From contig CASEWB010000011.1 of assembly GCA_949291545.1 (NCBI GenBank), forward strand, positions 116,056 through 180,055: 64,000 nt of DNA, in the 5' to 3' direction. Shown piece by piece: positions 17,488 through 24,826 of this stretch; positions within the stretch are counted from its first letter, which is position 1; every line of letters begins with the position of its first letter. The stretch comes from an uncultured bacterium (GTDB lineage Bacteria; Elusimicrobiota; Elusimicrobia; Elusimicrobiales; Elusimicrobiaceae). The translations under genes and the position numbers were made by a program. The notes below the pieces were generated by a model. It saw only the letters and a program-made list of their open reading frames with translations. It made no database searches and was not told the origin of the DNA.

Positions 17488-17640
17488 TCAGTAAAATTGT
17501 TTTAATAATTCAAGATATTTTTTACTTTTATCTTCAGCAAAGTTCTTTGGGGAGAGGACTGGTATATGGCGTAACCAACTTAAAATGTGGATACTATTTC
17601 CGCAAAGTTTGAAGCCTTGCAGGTTATTATTAGGCTATTA
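17488..17640 (-). pseudogene. possible 3' remnant of a protein-coding gene
   Basis: The minus strand has an open frame of about 50 codons without a start, ending in TGA at 17488. It encodes LQGFKLCGNSIHIL ... PVLSPKNFAEDKSKKYLELL. The ending LSPKNF is similar to the C-terminus of PIN-domain or phage proteins. Upstream it runs into stops. Low certainty. Confidence 0.3.
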
Positions 17641-17744
17641 TCTTTATTCTCTTTTTAATTTTTTGTAATGGTAAATATTCTTTCTTCTTAAATTATAGTG
17701 CTATTTCCTTTGATATTTTAACTCCGTTTCAAGAATTCTGGTAT

Positions 17745-17985
17745 TGGTACACAAAGTGGGACAGTAAATAAGAGACTATGCCTGATGATTAGTTAACCAT
17801 TTTGATACACATCTATGCCATATTCGCTGCTGATTTCTCTAACCGATTTGCCCTGCTCTCTTAGCTCCAATATCTGTCGTTTAAACTCTTTTATATACTG
17901 CTTTCGTTTCATAACCCTTTTCCCAGTTCTCCTATACAACCTACTTATACTTTTATCCTTATTTACTGTCCCATATTTTGTACCA
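17745..17985 (-). mobile_element. internally deleted IS3-family element (MITE-like)
   Basis: A 241-bp element bounded by 26-bp imperfect terminal inverted repeats (17745-17770 and 17960-17985; 3 mismatches). The minus strand encodes a 39-codon frame (17912 to 17793): MKRKQYIKEFKRQILELREQ ... VREISSEYGI, the helix-turn-helix start of an IS3 OrfA. It then runs directly into DVYQNG-stop, the end of OrfB as seen in the second copy at 19828. So the middle of the transposon has been lost. No clear target duplication. Confidence 0.8.
17793..17912 (-). pseudogene. OrfA-OrfB fusion remnant of IS3-type transposase
   Basis: A 39-aa chimeric frame: the first approx. 34 residues match the N-terminus of IS3-type OrfA, the last five match the C-terminus of OrfB. 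It cannot be an active transposase. Confidence 0.75.
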
Positions 17986-17997
17986 AATCCAGTTTTT

Positions 17998-18306
17998 TTA
18001 GTACAAATCCTGTCTTTGGGAGATTTGATTTAAGTGTTCATCGTAAGTAACGATATAGCCACCTCTTTTACAATGAATCTTATCGGTAATATTTAAAAAT
18101 TCACCTGTCGCCGATTGGGAACGTTGGCTAATTCGTCTAAAATTCTCATCACATACCACCAAGTTCCCACCACGCAAGACTACAATGTATTGGGAATTAA
18201 ATCCCTGTAATTCACCAACAGAAGCTTGATACTGCGTTATTTTGCGACCATTTTCGTCAAAAACATGATAATAATTGTTTATTAATTTAACCTCAGATAT
18301 TGCCAT
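17998..18306 (-). CDS. small repeat protein, paralogue 2, unknown function
   Basis: A 102-aa cytoplasmic protein, paralogue of the one at 15893-16198, with the same start (MAISEVKL-NNYYHVFDE), VGELQGFNSQY, GEFLNI and YIVTYDE--NQISQR blocks. The start at 18306 has AAGGGGAA just upstream; a longer frame exists but lacks a site. It is divergent from a DnaB-type ATPase gene 80 nt away. The two copies have diverged strongly, so duplication is not recent. Confidence 0.8.
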   Translation of the reverse strand: MAISEVKLINNYYHVFDENGRKITQYQASVGELQGFNSQYIVVLRGGNLVVCDENFRRISQRSQSATGEFLNITDKIHCKRGGYIVTYDEHLNQISQRQDLY

Positions 18307-18386
18307 ATATATTTCCCCTTTTATGTTTATGATTTGATATATTATAATTCTACAAACCAATAGTATTGGCTGGCAAGGAGCTATAT

Positions 18387-19169
18387 ATGCGCACAGATGG
18401 AGAAAAAGATTTGTATATTAAAACAGGGCTAGACCCATGGGATACATGTATGGGTGGGTTAAAAAAAGGGAGTTTATTCCTGTTAGGAAGTAGGCCTTCT
18501 CATGGAAAAACCATTTTTTCGTTAAATATTGCCTGTCAAAGTACTCTTAATGGCCCTTATAATACATTGTTCTTTTCGCTAGAAATGGACAAAGGACGTA
18601 TTTATCAGCGGTTATACGCTATAGCCAACAATACGCCATATAAGCAATGTCCAACTGACAAAAACCTTTTAGAGCGATATTTTAAACCCAAAGCGGCCCT
18701 TGTTATTGATGATAAACCGATGCCAAATGTAGAAGAAATCTGCACTCGTGCGGACCAAATGGCTGAAGAGTTAAAAACACAAGGGAAACAGCTAGATTTG
18801 ATGATTGTGGACTATTTGGAGCTCATGAGGCCGTCTGATCCGACATTAAGTTTAGGGGACACATTCAAACAGAAACTCCAACGGTTAAAAGTTCTAGCCC
18901 AAAAGTTAAATATAGCTATTTTGGTATTATCCCAAGTATCCCGTTCTACAACTCCTTATGGAATTCAAGAAGATTTGCCGGATTTGTCAGGTTTTAGAAA
19001 TATGGATGATGAAACTTTTGAATTAGTTGATGGCCTTGGAATGTTATATCGTTCCCTTCAGACAACAGAGGCTTTGCTGATTGTTAAAAAATCGCCATCT
19101 GGATTTAAAGACAAAATTCCATTGTCTTTTGACAAAGATACATTCATTTTTTCTGCTGAAGGCATATAG
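18387..19169 (+). CDS. DnaB/RadA-type P-loop ATPase (helicase core only)
   Basis: A 260-aa protein consisting only of the RecA-like C-terminal domain of replicative helicase DnaB. Walker A is GSRPSHGKT (Lys41), followed by FFSLEMDKGRIYQRL, Walker B LMIVDYLELM, and the LSQVSR motif. The N-terminal collar domain that binds primase is missing, as in some phage and plasmid replication proteins. The ATG at 18387 follows AAGGAG at 6 nt. It probably served replication of the mobile element; it could be another RecA-like regulator. Confidence 0.8.
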   Translation: MRTDGEKDLYIKTGLDPWDTCMGGLKKGSLFLLGSRPSHGKTIFSLNIACQSTLNGPYNTLFFSLEMDKGRIYQRLYAIANNTPYKQCPTDKNLLERYFKPKAALVIDDKPMPNVEEICTRADQMAEELKTQGKQLDLMIVDYLELMRPSDPTLSLGDTFKQKLQRLKVLAQKLNIAILVLSQVSRSTTPYGIQEDLPDLSGFRNMDDETFELVDGLGMLYRSLQTTEALLIVKKSPSGFKDKIPLSFDKDTFIFSAEGI

Positions 19170-19182
19170 AATGGAGGCCCCA

Positions 19183-19848
19183 ATGTAGAAGATTAAAAAC
19201 ACTTTTAATAAAATAAAGGCTTATTGTACCAATACAGTCAAACCATATATGCAAGCTAATAAAATATTGAGTTTGGCATTATTATTCTATTTTTTCTTGC
19301 TTTGCTTGAATCTTTGGCTTATACTGCGAGTTAACAAATTACAACGAGAGGATGAAGATTTATATAGTGAGATATATGATATGCGGTCCGATATGAGAGC
19401 CATAAAATCAAATGCTGATTATGCTCTAGAGAGATCGCTGACATAAATGCTAAAAATGCTGTAGGATGGCCAGTTTTAATAGAGGCTAGTGCCCATGGTC
19501 ATACAGAGATCGTGCAAATGTTACTTCAGTCCGGAGCAGATGTTAACGAAAGTGATTTCGCATCGGGAATGACAGCTTTAATGACTGCCAGTCGGTTTGG
19601 CGGGACAGAAACTGTACAAACCCTGCTTCAAGCAGGAGCTGACCCCAATGCTAAAGATGTTCTGTTCGGCAAGACAGCTCTTATACTTGCTAGTGGATGC
19701 GGACATTCCCAAATAGTAGAGCTATTACTTCAAGCAGGAGCAGATGTCAATGTCAAAGATAACTTTGGGAAGACAGCATTAATGCTCGCTAAAGAAAAAG
19801 GGCATGCAAAAGTCATACTATTGGTATTGGTACACAAAGTGGGACAGT
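19183..19848 (+). pseudogene. decayed ankyrin-repeat membrane protein
   Basis: GGAGG (19173-19177) precedes ATG (19183), but codon 2 is TAG. The same frame then reads KIKNTFNKIKAY ... with a membrane helix (LALLFYFFLLCLNLWLIL), a coiled coil (LQREDEDLYSEIYDMRSDM) and stops at 19443-19445. A second frame carries ankyrin repeats (ASAHGHTEIVQMLLQSGADV, TALMTASRFGGTETVQTLL, TALILASGCGHSQIVELLL) and is cut off by an IS end at 19828. The original gene was probably one TM-coiled-coil-ankyrin protein. A later ATG at 19249 or 19512 could still give fragments. Confidence 0.75.
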
Positions 19849-20097
19849 AAATAAGAGACTATCCCTGATAATGAGTTAACCATTTTGATAAACCTCATCT
19901 GGCGTTTGTTAACCAAGACTGCTGTGTAATCTTCTTCTCTTGTACCCACCTTCAATGTATTCAAACAAGTGTAATTGAGCCGCCTCATAATTTCTGTATT
20001 GCTTTGTATAAACTTCTTCTTGTTTTGGAAAGATTCTATACATGCATTGTCATAAGGACATCCTTTTCTGCTATAAGTACCAAAATTAGGATACATA
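19828..20097 (-). mobile_element. IS3-type OrfB remnant with one terminal repeat
   Basis: The left end matches the terminal repeat of the 17745 element. On the minus strand, YSRKGCPYDNACIESF is the conserved end of the IS3 DDE domain. After a frame change the DNA reads LFEYIEGGYKRRRLHSSLG, then an in-frame stop, then QTPDEVYQNG-stop. This is the classical OrfB C-terminus with a frameshift and a nonsense mutation. The other end is lost near 20097, where it abuts a truncated gene. Confidence 0.8.
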
Positions 20098-20276
20098 TTG
20101 CTAAACTCTATGCGACCTGTAAAACTGCCCCTTATTTTGAGCGAACGGATGTTTCTCTCGTGTTAGGGCTCAAACCTGCTATGACCTCTCTCTTACTAAA
20201 AACAATATTAGCCGCCCAACTTTTAGAACCTATCTATAGAAAGGGCAAAGGCAAATACCGCTTTGTTCAATTCTAA
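20098..20276 (+). pseudogene. 3' fragment of a winged-helix protein, truncated by IS
   Basis: The frame ending at 20276 reads KLYATCKTAPYFERTDVSLV and then KPAMTSLLLKTILAAQLLEP, ending GKGKYRFVQF. This looks like the C-terminal winged helix seen in Fic-like or phage DNA-binding proteins. Upstream codons are antisense to the IS remnant, so the native start is missing. Identity is uncertain. Confidence 0.45.
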
Positions 20277-20385
20277 AAAATCTCGTTAATAACACATATT
20301 ACTTGACTTCTCCCTCCTATAAGAGCGTATATGTAGTACGGGACGAAATCCCCAAATAGAAATGCAAACTTATAGGAGAACGAAA

Positions 20386-20769
20386 ATGCCAAAGAAAAAG
20401 CCTGCTTGTAGTAAAAACTCAAAGACTAAAACGCAATCCATCACCTGTGCCGCAAGAGTAACGCCCATTAAGGCCACTCTAGAAAGCGTAATTGCTAACC
20501 CCACGATACTTAAAAAACCAAAGGACCCTAGGCTTCCAGCCGTAGGCACTAAGTTTGTAAAGCGTTTTAAGGGCAAGGACCTGGAAATTGAAGTAAAGGA
20601 AGATGGCTTGTATTGGGAAGGGAAGCGCTACAAATCCCTTTCTGGTTTAGCTATGGCCATTACGGAGTACCCGATATCGGGTTATGTATTTTCCACAAGG
20701 AGATATTGGAATGGCAGACAAAATAGCGAAAGATGCACTTCGGGCAAGCGTTGGAATGCTTCGGATTAA
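20386..20769 (+). CDS. DUF2924-like protein of the mobile cluster
   Basis: A 127-aa protein with a Lys/Ser-rich N-terminus and a DUF2924-type C-terminus (DPRLPAVGTKFVKRFKGK, then GKRYKSLSGLAMAITEYP). This short form is common in phage and mobile-element clusters. The start at 20386 has AGGAG at good spacing. Family members usually end shortly after GYVFFG; here the frame runs on for about 20 residues beyond GYVF, and one extra T in the GTATTTTCC run would give a more typical end. A small frameshift is possible. Confidence 0.75.
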   Translation: MPKKKPACSKNSKTKTQSITCAARVTPIKATLESVIANPTILKKPKDPRLPAVGTKFVKRFKGKDLEIEVKEDGLYWEGKRYKSLSGLAMAITEYPISGYVFSTRRYWNGRQNSERCTSGKRWNASD

Positions 20770-20947
20770 TTATCCCAAAGGGACTATGGTGGAGTTGATA
20801 AAAATGGATGATGTACAAGCTCCGCCCATAGGGACACAAGGCACTGTAACCGGAGTGGACGATATCGGAACCATTATGGTGGACTGGGATAATGGAAGTA
20901 AATTGGGAGTGGTGCTAGGAGAGGATATATGCCGGAAGATAAAATAA
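20711..20947 (+). CDS. DUF4314-like small protein
   Basis: A 78-aa protein with YPKGTMVELIKMDD, GTQGTVTGVDDIGTIMVDWD and NGSKLGV, which match the DUF4314 family of phage and ICE genes. It overlaps the DUF2924-like gene by 59 nt in another frame. AGGAG (20699-20703) precedes the ATG by 7 nt. Confidence 0.8.
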   Translation: MADKIAKDALRASVGMLRINYPKGTMVELIKMDDVQAPPIGTQGTVTGVDDIGTIMVDWDNGSKLGVVLGEDICRKIK

Positions 20948-21189
20948 ACGGATTAAAATGCGTTAGTTGGACATATACCGTACACGCAGAAGATAAGATT
21001 GGGAATAGCCTAGACCTCAGACATATAGGCCGTTTTGATACTCCTACAGAGGAAAGCACCTACATTCGGAAAAATGATGGCACGTGGGAGTTTTTTAGCA
21101 ACTTTGAAACCTGCGAGCCAAATACCACAGCACAAGAACAATTATTAAATGTGTTTGGTAATAAAAAAAATAAACGGAGAACAGCGTAA
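20929..21189 (+). CDS. small protein of mobile cluster, unknown function
   Basis: An 86-aa protein with no family I recognise. It is rich in charged and aromatic residues (WTYTVHAEDKIG, DGTWEFFSNFE). It overlaps the DUF4314 gene by 19 nt, and AGGAGAGG lies upstream of its ATG, so it is translated with its neighbours. Confidence 0.6.
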   Translation: MPEDKINGLKCVSWTYTVHAEDKIGNSLDLRHIGRFDTPTEESTYIRKNDGTWEFFSNFETCEPNTTAQEQLLNVFGNKKNKRRTA

Positions 21190-21190
21190 T

Positions 21191-21409
21191 ATGACCGAAA
21201 AAGAGAAATTAGAAGTAATCAAACATTCCTATGAAGTATTGCAGGGGTTGGTAAAAGACCTAAACGAAAGAGTAAAGGATGCCAAGGACGGTATTGCCAC
21301 ATCGGACCAAAACCTGATAATGGGGAGCTTGTATGGATTGGATTGCACCGCAGAGCGCATAAAAAATGTTTACGCGGTAATGACCTATCTACATACCAAC
21401 CGAGGTTAA
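21191..21409 (+). CDS. small helical protein of mobile cluster
   Basis: A 72-aa predicted all-helical protein (MTEKEKLEVIKHSYEVLQGL, then VKDLNERVKDAKDG). It starts 1 nt after the previous stop, with GGAG upstream. No family recognised. Confidence 0.6.
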   Translation: MTEKEKLEVIKHSYEVLQGLVKDLNERVKDAKDGIATSDQNLIMGSLYGLDCTAERIKNVYAVMTYLHTNRG

Positions 21410-21411
21410 AT

Positions 21412-21555
21412 ATGCCCAAGACACGCCGAAAATGCCCAAACTGTGGCCGATACATGGTAGGTTACCCTGCTATAAGCCGGAAGGATAACGAGACGGAAAT
21501 CTGTAGCACATGTGGATTACTGGAAGCACTAGATGCCTATATAAATAGGGGCTAG
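21412..21555 (+). CDS. small zinc-ribbon protein
   Basis: A 47-aa protein with two CxxCG knuckles (CPNCG and CSTCG) 24 residues apart, typical of small phage/ICE zinc ribbons. It starts 2 nt after the previous stop with GAGG upstream, and is the last gene of the five-gene cluster. Confidence 0.7.
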   Translation: MPKTRRKCPNCGRYMVGYPAISRKDNETEICSTCGLLEALDAYINRG

Positions 21556-21939
21556 AAATTAATCTAATCCCTTTTACTATTGCCTACAGCAAGCGAATGT
21601 ACTAGCAAACCTCACAAGGAGTCTTGGCATTTTTCTAGTCCACATTGGCTTTAATTCTTCCAAAGCAAAATTGAAAGATTTTACCTCTTATTCAATTACA
21701 ACACTTATAAATCCCTGAAAACAGAGTTGGAATTAAGCATTTTTGGTTAAAGTTTCTATTAATTCCCTGTTTTGTTTTTAGGGAATTTATACAAGTTGTA
21801 TAGGGGAAACAGAGCAAAAAATGGCTCAAAAAACCATAAAAATTAACATTTTCCCTGTATTTTCCCTGCATATCAGGGAATTTGGCACAAAAAACTAACA
21901 GCATATTGCTGCGCAAACTACACACTCCGTATGAATATA
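21556..21939. other. right border of island, with TTCCCTG inverted repeats
   Basis: No supportable gene. AATTCCCT ... AGGGAATT (21761-21787) and, 60 nt on, TTCCCTG (21851-21857) followed by the perfect inverted repeat TTCCCTGcatatCAGGGAA (21862-21880). These look like recombination or protein-binding sites. Host-like composition resumes just beyond. Confidence 0.5.
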
Positions 21940-21961
21940 CCCCGCGCAAGCGGGGTTTTTT
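21940..21961 (+). terminator. host-type intrinsic terminator
   Basis: CCCCGC-gcaa-GCGGGG followed by six T. It has the style of the host terminators elsewhere in the window and may be what remains of the gene end that preceded the island. Confidence 0.85.
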
Positions 21962-22050
21962 ATTGCATTTTTACTTCTTTGCTGCAAAATTTCCGCTTGA
22001 CTTAGAGTTAACTCCAAACTGTAAAATATAATAAAAACAGGAGAGTATTT

Positions 22051-23073
22051 ATGAAAATAGGGTTAATAGGAATACTAAACATAACTTTCCTTTTAGGAGG
22101 GATATCTATGATACAAGCCGCCACCTGGGACAAAACATTTCCCAAAAGCGAAAAAGTCACCATCAAGCGGGTCCATTTTACCAACCGCTTTGGCATTAAA
22201 CTTACCGGGGATTTGTATATCCCTAAAGGAATAGCCAAAGACGCCAAACTGCCGGCTATCGCCATTTCCGGGCCGTTTGGCGCGGTAAAGGAACAAGCCT
22301 CCGGCCTGTACGCACAAACACTGGCGGAACGCGGGTTTATCACGCTGGCGTTTGATCCTTCCTATACGGGAGAAAGCAAAGGGACACCCCGGAATGTCGC
22401 CTCGCCGGACATCAACACCGAAGACTTCAGCGCCGCGGTGGATTTTTTAAGTACTTACAAACAAGTAGATCCTCATAAAATCGGCATTTTGGGCATTTGC
22501 GGTTTTGGCGGATTTGCGTTAAACGCCGCTGCCATGGATACGCGCATTAAGGCTACAGTCACGGCCACTATGTATGATATGACACGCGTTTCCGCCAATG
22601 GTTATTTTGACGCGATGGACGCCAACGCCCGCTACGCCCAAAAAGAACAACTAAACGCCCAACGCACGAAAGACTTTCAATCCGGCTCCTATGCCCCTCA
22701 ACCCGGCTTGCCTGAAAAGTTGACAGGGGAAGAACCGTGGTTCGTGCAGGATTATTGGCATTACTACAAAACCCCGCGGGGGTTCCATAAACGTTCTATC
22801 AACTCCAATGGCAATTGGAATATGACGTCTGGTTTATCGCTGATGAATTTTCCCATTTTGGCTTACAGCAGCGAAATCCGCACCCCGGTACTGATGATCC
22901 ATGGGGAAAAAGCCCACAGCCGATATTTTAGCGAAGACGCATTTAAAAAACTTACCGGGAACAATAAAGAACTACTTATTATTCCGGGGGCAACCCATGT
23001 AGACCTATACGACAATTTGGAAAAAATTCCATTTGATAAAATTGAAACGTTCTACAAGGAAAACCTAAAATAA
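22051..23073 (+). CDS. exported alpha/beta hydrolase
   Basis: A 340-aa alpha/beta hydrolase (YcjY/dienelactone-hydrolase-like group) with an N-terminal signal peptide (cut near IQAA). The fold is clear from GDLYIPKG, the oxyanion region ISGPFGAVKEQASGLYAQTL, FDPSYTGES, and the His loop GATHVDLYD. The nucleophile elbow reads GICGFGG, so the usual serine is replaced; Cys would be the candidate nucleophile. A second ATG 57 nt in also has a site, but only the first gives a signal peptide. Its stop overlaps an ATG (TAATG) leading into the next gene. Confidence 0.85.
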   Translation: MKIGLIGILNITFLLGGISMIQAATWDKTFPKSEKVTIKRVHFTNRFGIKLTGDLYIPKGIAKDAKLPAIAISGPFGAVKEQASGLYAQTLAERGFITLAFDPSYTGESKGTPRNVASPDINTEDFSAAVDFLSTYKQVDPHKIGILGICGFGGFALNAAAMDTRIKATVTATMYDMTRVSANGYFDAMDANARYAQKEQLNAQRTKDFQSGSYAPQPGLPEKLTGEEPWFVQDYWHYYKTPRGFHKRSINSNGNWNMTSGLSLMNFPILAYSSEIRTPVLMIHGEKAHSRYFSEDAFKKLTGNNKELLIIPGATHVDLYDNLEKIPFDKIETFYKENLK

Positions 23074-23161
23074 TGCGTTGGTTACATTTAGGAATTTTGT
23101 TAGGATTTATCTGCCTGCCGCCTGCCAATCTCAGGCGGCAAGTTCGGCGGGAGGGGAAAGT

Positions 23162-23506
23162 ATGACCATACAAATGCAACTAGGGCAAAAAACATTTTCC
23201 GTCTCTCTGGCGGAAACCGCCGCAGCGCAGGCCTTTGCCAAACGCCTGCCTGTCAGCTTACATATGCAAGAACTAAACGGAAGTGAAAAATACGCCTATC
23301 TGCAAAAAGCGCTGCCTGCTGACCCACAGCCCGTAGGACAAATACACGCAGGAGATATTCTGGTGTTTGGGAAAGATTGTTTGGTGCTTTTTTACGAATC
23401 GTTCCAAACACCCTACCGCTATACCCGCATCGGCCGGGTAAAGGAGGCGTCCCTCTTGCCGGACTTGTCCAACAACCAAACGGTAGCTGTAACCTTTCGC
23501 CACTAA
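23162..23506 (+). CDS. cyclophilin-like fold protein
   Basis: A 114-aa protein of the cyclophilin-like family seen with small reductases and hydrolases (QMQLGQKTFSVSLAETAAAQ, LPVSLHMQEL, GDILVFGKDCLVLFYES, YTRIGRV). I place the start at 23162 after GGGAGGGG. However, ATG at 23073, overlapping the hydrolase stop, begins MRWLHLGILLGFICLPPA, and the frame used further on reads LPAACQSQAASS. Together these would form a lipoprotein signal if one base were missing between about 23105 and 23125. So the gene is either frameshifted or now cytoplasmic. Confidence 0.75.
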   Translation: MTIQMQLGQKTFSVSLAETAAAQAFAKRLPVSLHMQELNGSEKYAYLQKALPADPQPVGQIHAGDILVFGKDCLVLFYESFQTPYRYTRIGRVKEASLLPDLSNNQTVAVTFRH

Positions 23507-23615
23507 AGCGCCAGCTGTCAGCCGTACCTGCTATCTGCTATAAAAATATTCTCCAAGTCTTTTGGAGAATATTTTTTCTTTCTGGGCGCGGTTTAAACTC
23601 AATTAGGTTTTATTT

Positions 23616-24128
23616 TTATTTATCTGCCGATAATATTTGTTCGTAAATAGCGGCATCTTCAACCGAAAAACACACAAAAACAACTTCTTTTACGGCTTTC
23701 AAGCGCGGCTCCGTTTCCCGCACGGCCGAAACGGTAATTTGCGCCGCCTGCGCCTTGGGATAACCATACACCCCGGTAGAAATACACGGGAAAGCAACCC
23801 GTGTGCAGGCGTATTGCTCTGCCAGTTCCAAGGAATGAATATAGCAAGCACGCAGTTTTTGCGCTTCGCCGTATTTCCCGCCGTGCCACACCGGGCCGAC
23901 GGTATGTATCACATACTTAGCGGGCAGGTGGTACCCCCGCGTAATTTTGGCTTCGCCCGTTTCGCACCCGCCCAAAGCGCGGCATTCAGCCAATAGCTCC
24001 GGGCCGGCCGCCCGGTGAATAGCTCCGTCCACTCCGCCGCCGCCCAATAAAGTGCGGTTAGCGGCGTTGACGATGGCGTCGGCTTCTAGGCGGGTAATAT
24101 CACCTATTTTAATTGTTAATATAAGCAT
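23616..24128 (-). CDS. macrodomain protein (O-acetyl-ADP-ribose deacetylase-like)
   Basis: A 170-aa single macrodomain close to YmdB/MacroD type enzymes. Ligand motifs are all present: [24 protein letters not shown], and the diphosphate loop ISTGVYGYP. It probably hydrolyses O-acetyl-ADP-ribose or mono-ADP-ribosyl marks. AGGAGG precedes the ATG at 24128. It is monocistronic. Confidence 0.93.
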   Translation of the reverse strand: MLILTIKIGDITRLEADAIVNAANRTLLGGGGVDGAIHRAAGPELLAECRALGGCETGEAKITRGYHLPAKYVIHTVGPVWHGGKYGEAQKLRACYIHSLELAEQYACTRVAFPCISTGVYGYPKAQAAQITVSAVRETEPRLKAVKEVVFVCFSVEDAAIYEQILSADK

Positions 24129-24325
24129 AAAATCCTCCTGGGTTAGACGGACATACGGCCTAATGCATAAACATAAACTGCCGGCCCAATTGCCCGCGGG
24201 CTAACTTACCCTATTATTCCAAGCACCCCCGGGGACTCTGTTCTATTGTTAGCAACATTGCAAACAAGCAAGCGCTTATCACAGTACCTCAAACCCGCCT
24301 TATACGAGGGAATGGGTTCATGCTT

Positions 24326-24826
24326 TTAAAACCCAAATGTAGGCGTTCTGGGAATATGTTGTTGGTTGGCCTCGGCCGAGTTTGCATTTCCGCTTCCGCT
24401 ATAGGTGGTAGTGTTGCCGTACTCGTCGGTACTGGAATAAGAACTGCTGCCGTCACTGCCATAAGAAGTGGTATTGCCGTACTCGTCGGTACTGGCGCGC
24501 AGGCTGGTTCCGTCCCCGCCAAAAAGGGTGGTATTGCCATACTCATCTGTGCTGGAATAAGAGCTGCTCCCATCGCTGCCATAAGTAGTAATGTTTCCAT
24601 ATTCATCGGTACTGGAGCGATAAGACGTACCATCATTCCCGTAAGTGGTGGTATTTCCGTACGCGTCAGTACTGGAATAAGAACTGGTTCCATCGCTGCC
24701 ATAAGTGGTGGTATTTCCGTATTCGTCTGTACTGGACCGATAAGTAACATTACTCCGGGAAGAAGCCGGCAAAATGGGTTTTTTAGCTTCATTTTGCGCT
24801 TTTTGAATATTTTTTAGGATTTGCAT
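24326..24826 (-). CDS. tandem-repeat protein with 20-residue STDEYGNTTTYGSDG units
   Basis: A 166-aa protein made of six near-identical units of 20 residues (consensus SSTDEYGNTTTYGSDGTSSY), visible in the DNA as 60-bp tandem repeats. It has no signal peptide of its own. Its first 38 nt overlap the end of the neighbouring repeat gene in another frame, and no good ribosome site precedes its ATG, so it is either translationally coupled to it or the two are one gene split by a frameshift. The repeats are reminiscent of YD-type extracellular repeats; function unknown. Confidence 0.65.
   Translation of the reverse strand: MQILKNIQKAQNEAKKPILPASSRSNVTYRSSTDEYGNTTTYGSDGTSSYSSTDAYGNTTTYGNDGTSYRSSTDEYGNITTYGSDGSSSYSSTDEYGNTTLFGGDGTSLRASTDEYGNTTSYGSDGSSSYSSTDEYGNTTTYSGSGNANSAEANQQHIPRTPTFGF
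24400..24755 (-). repeat. six 60-bp tandem repeats
   Basis: Units recur every 60 nt (for example the TACTCGTCGGTACTGG block and its variants). They encode the 20-residue units of the overlapping gene. Copy number could vary between strains. Confidence 0.85.

Noticed and set aside
12677..21930. Duplication of the tRNA-Ser 3' end as right attachment site
   Set aside because: I looked for a second copy of the T-arm/acceptor sequence of tRNA-Ser and found none; only the different tRNA fragment at 14976 is present.
21692..21949. Minus-strand 85-codon frame at the island's right border
   Set aside because: Spans the TTCCCTG dyads and the terminator, no ribosome site and no recognisable domain.
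24320..24817. Plus-strand frame across the tandem repeats
   Set aside because: Open only because the 60-bp repeat has no stop in that frame; the minus-strand frames have meaningful repeat units.
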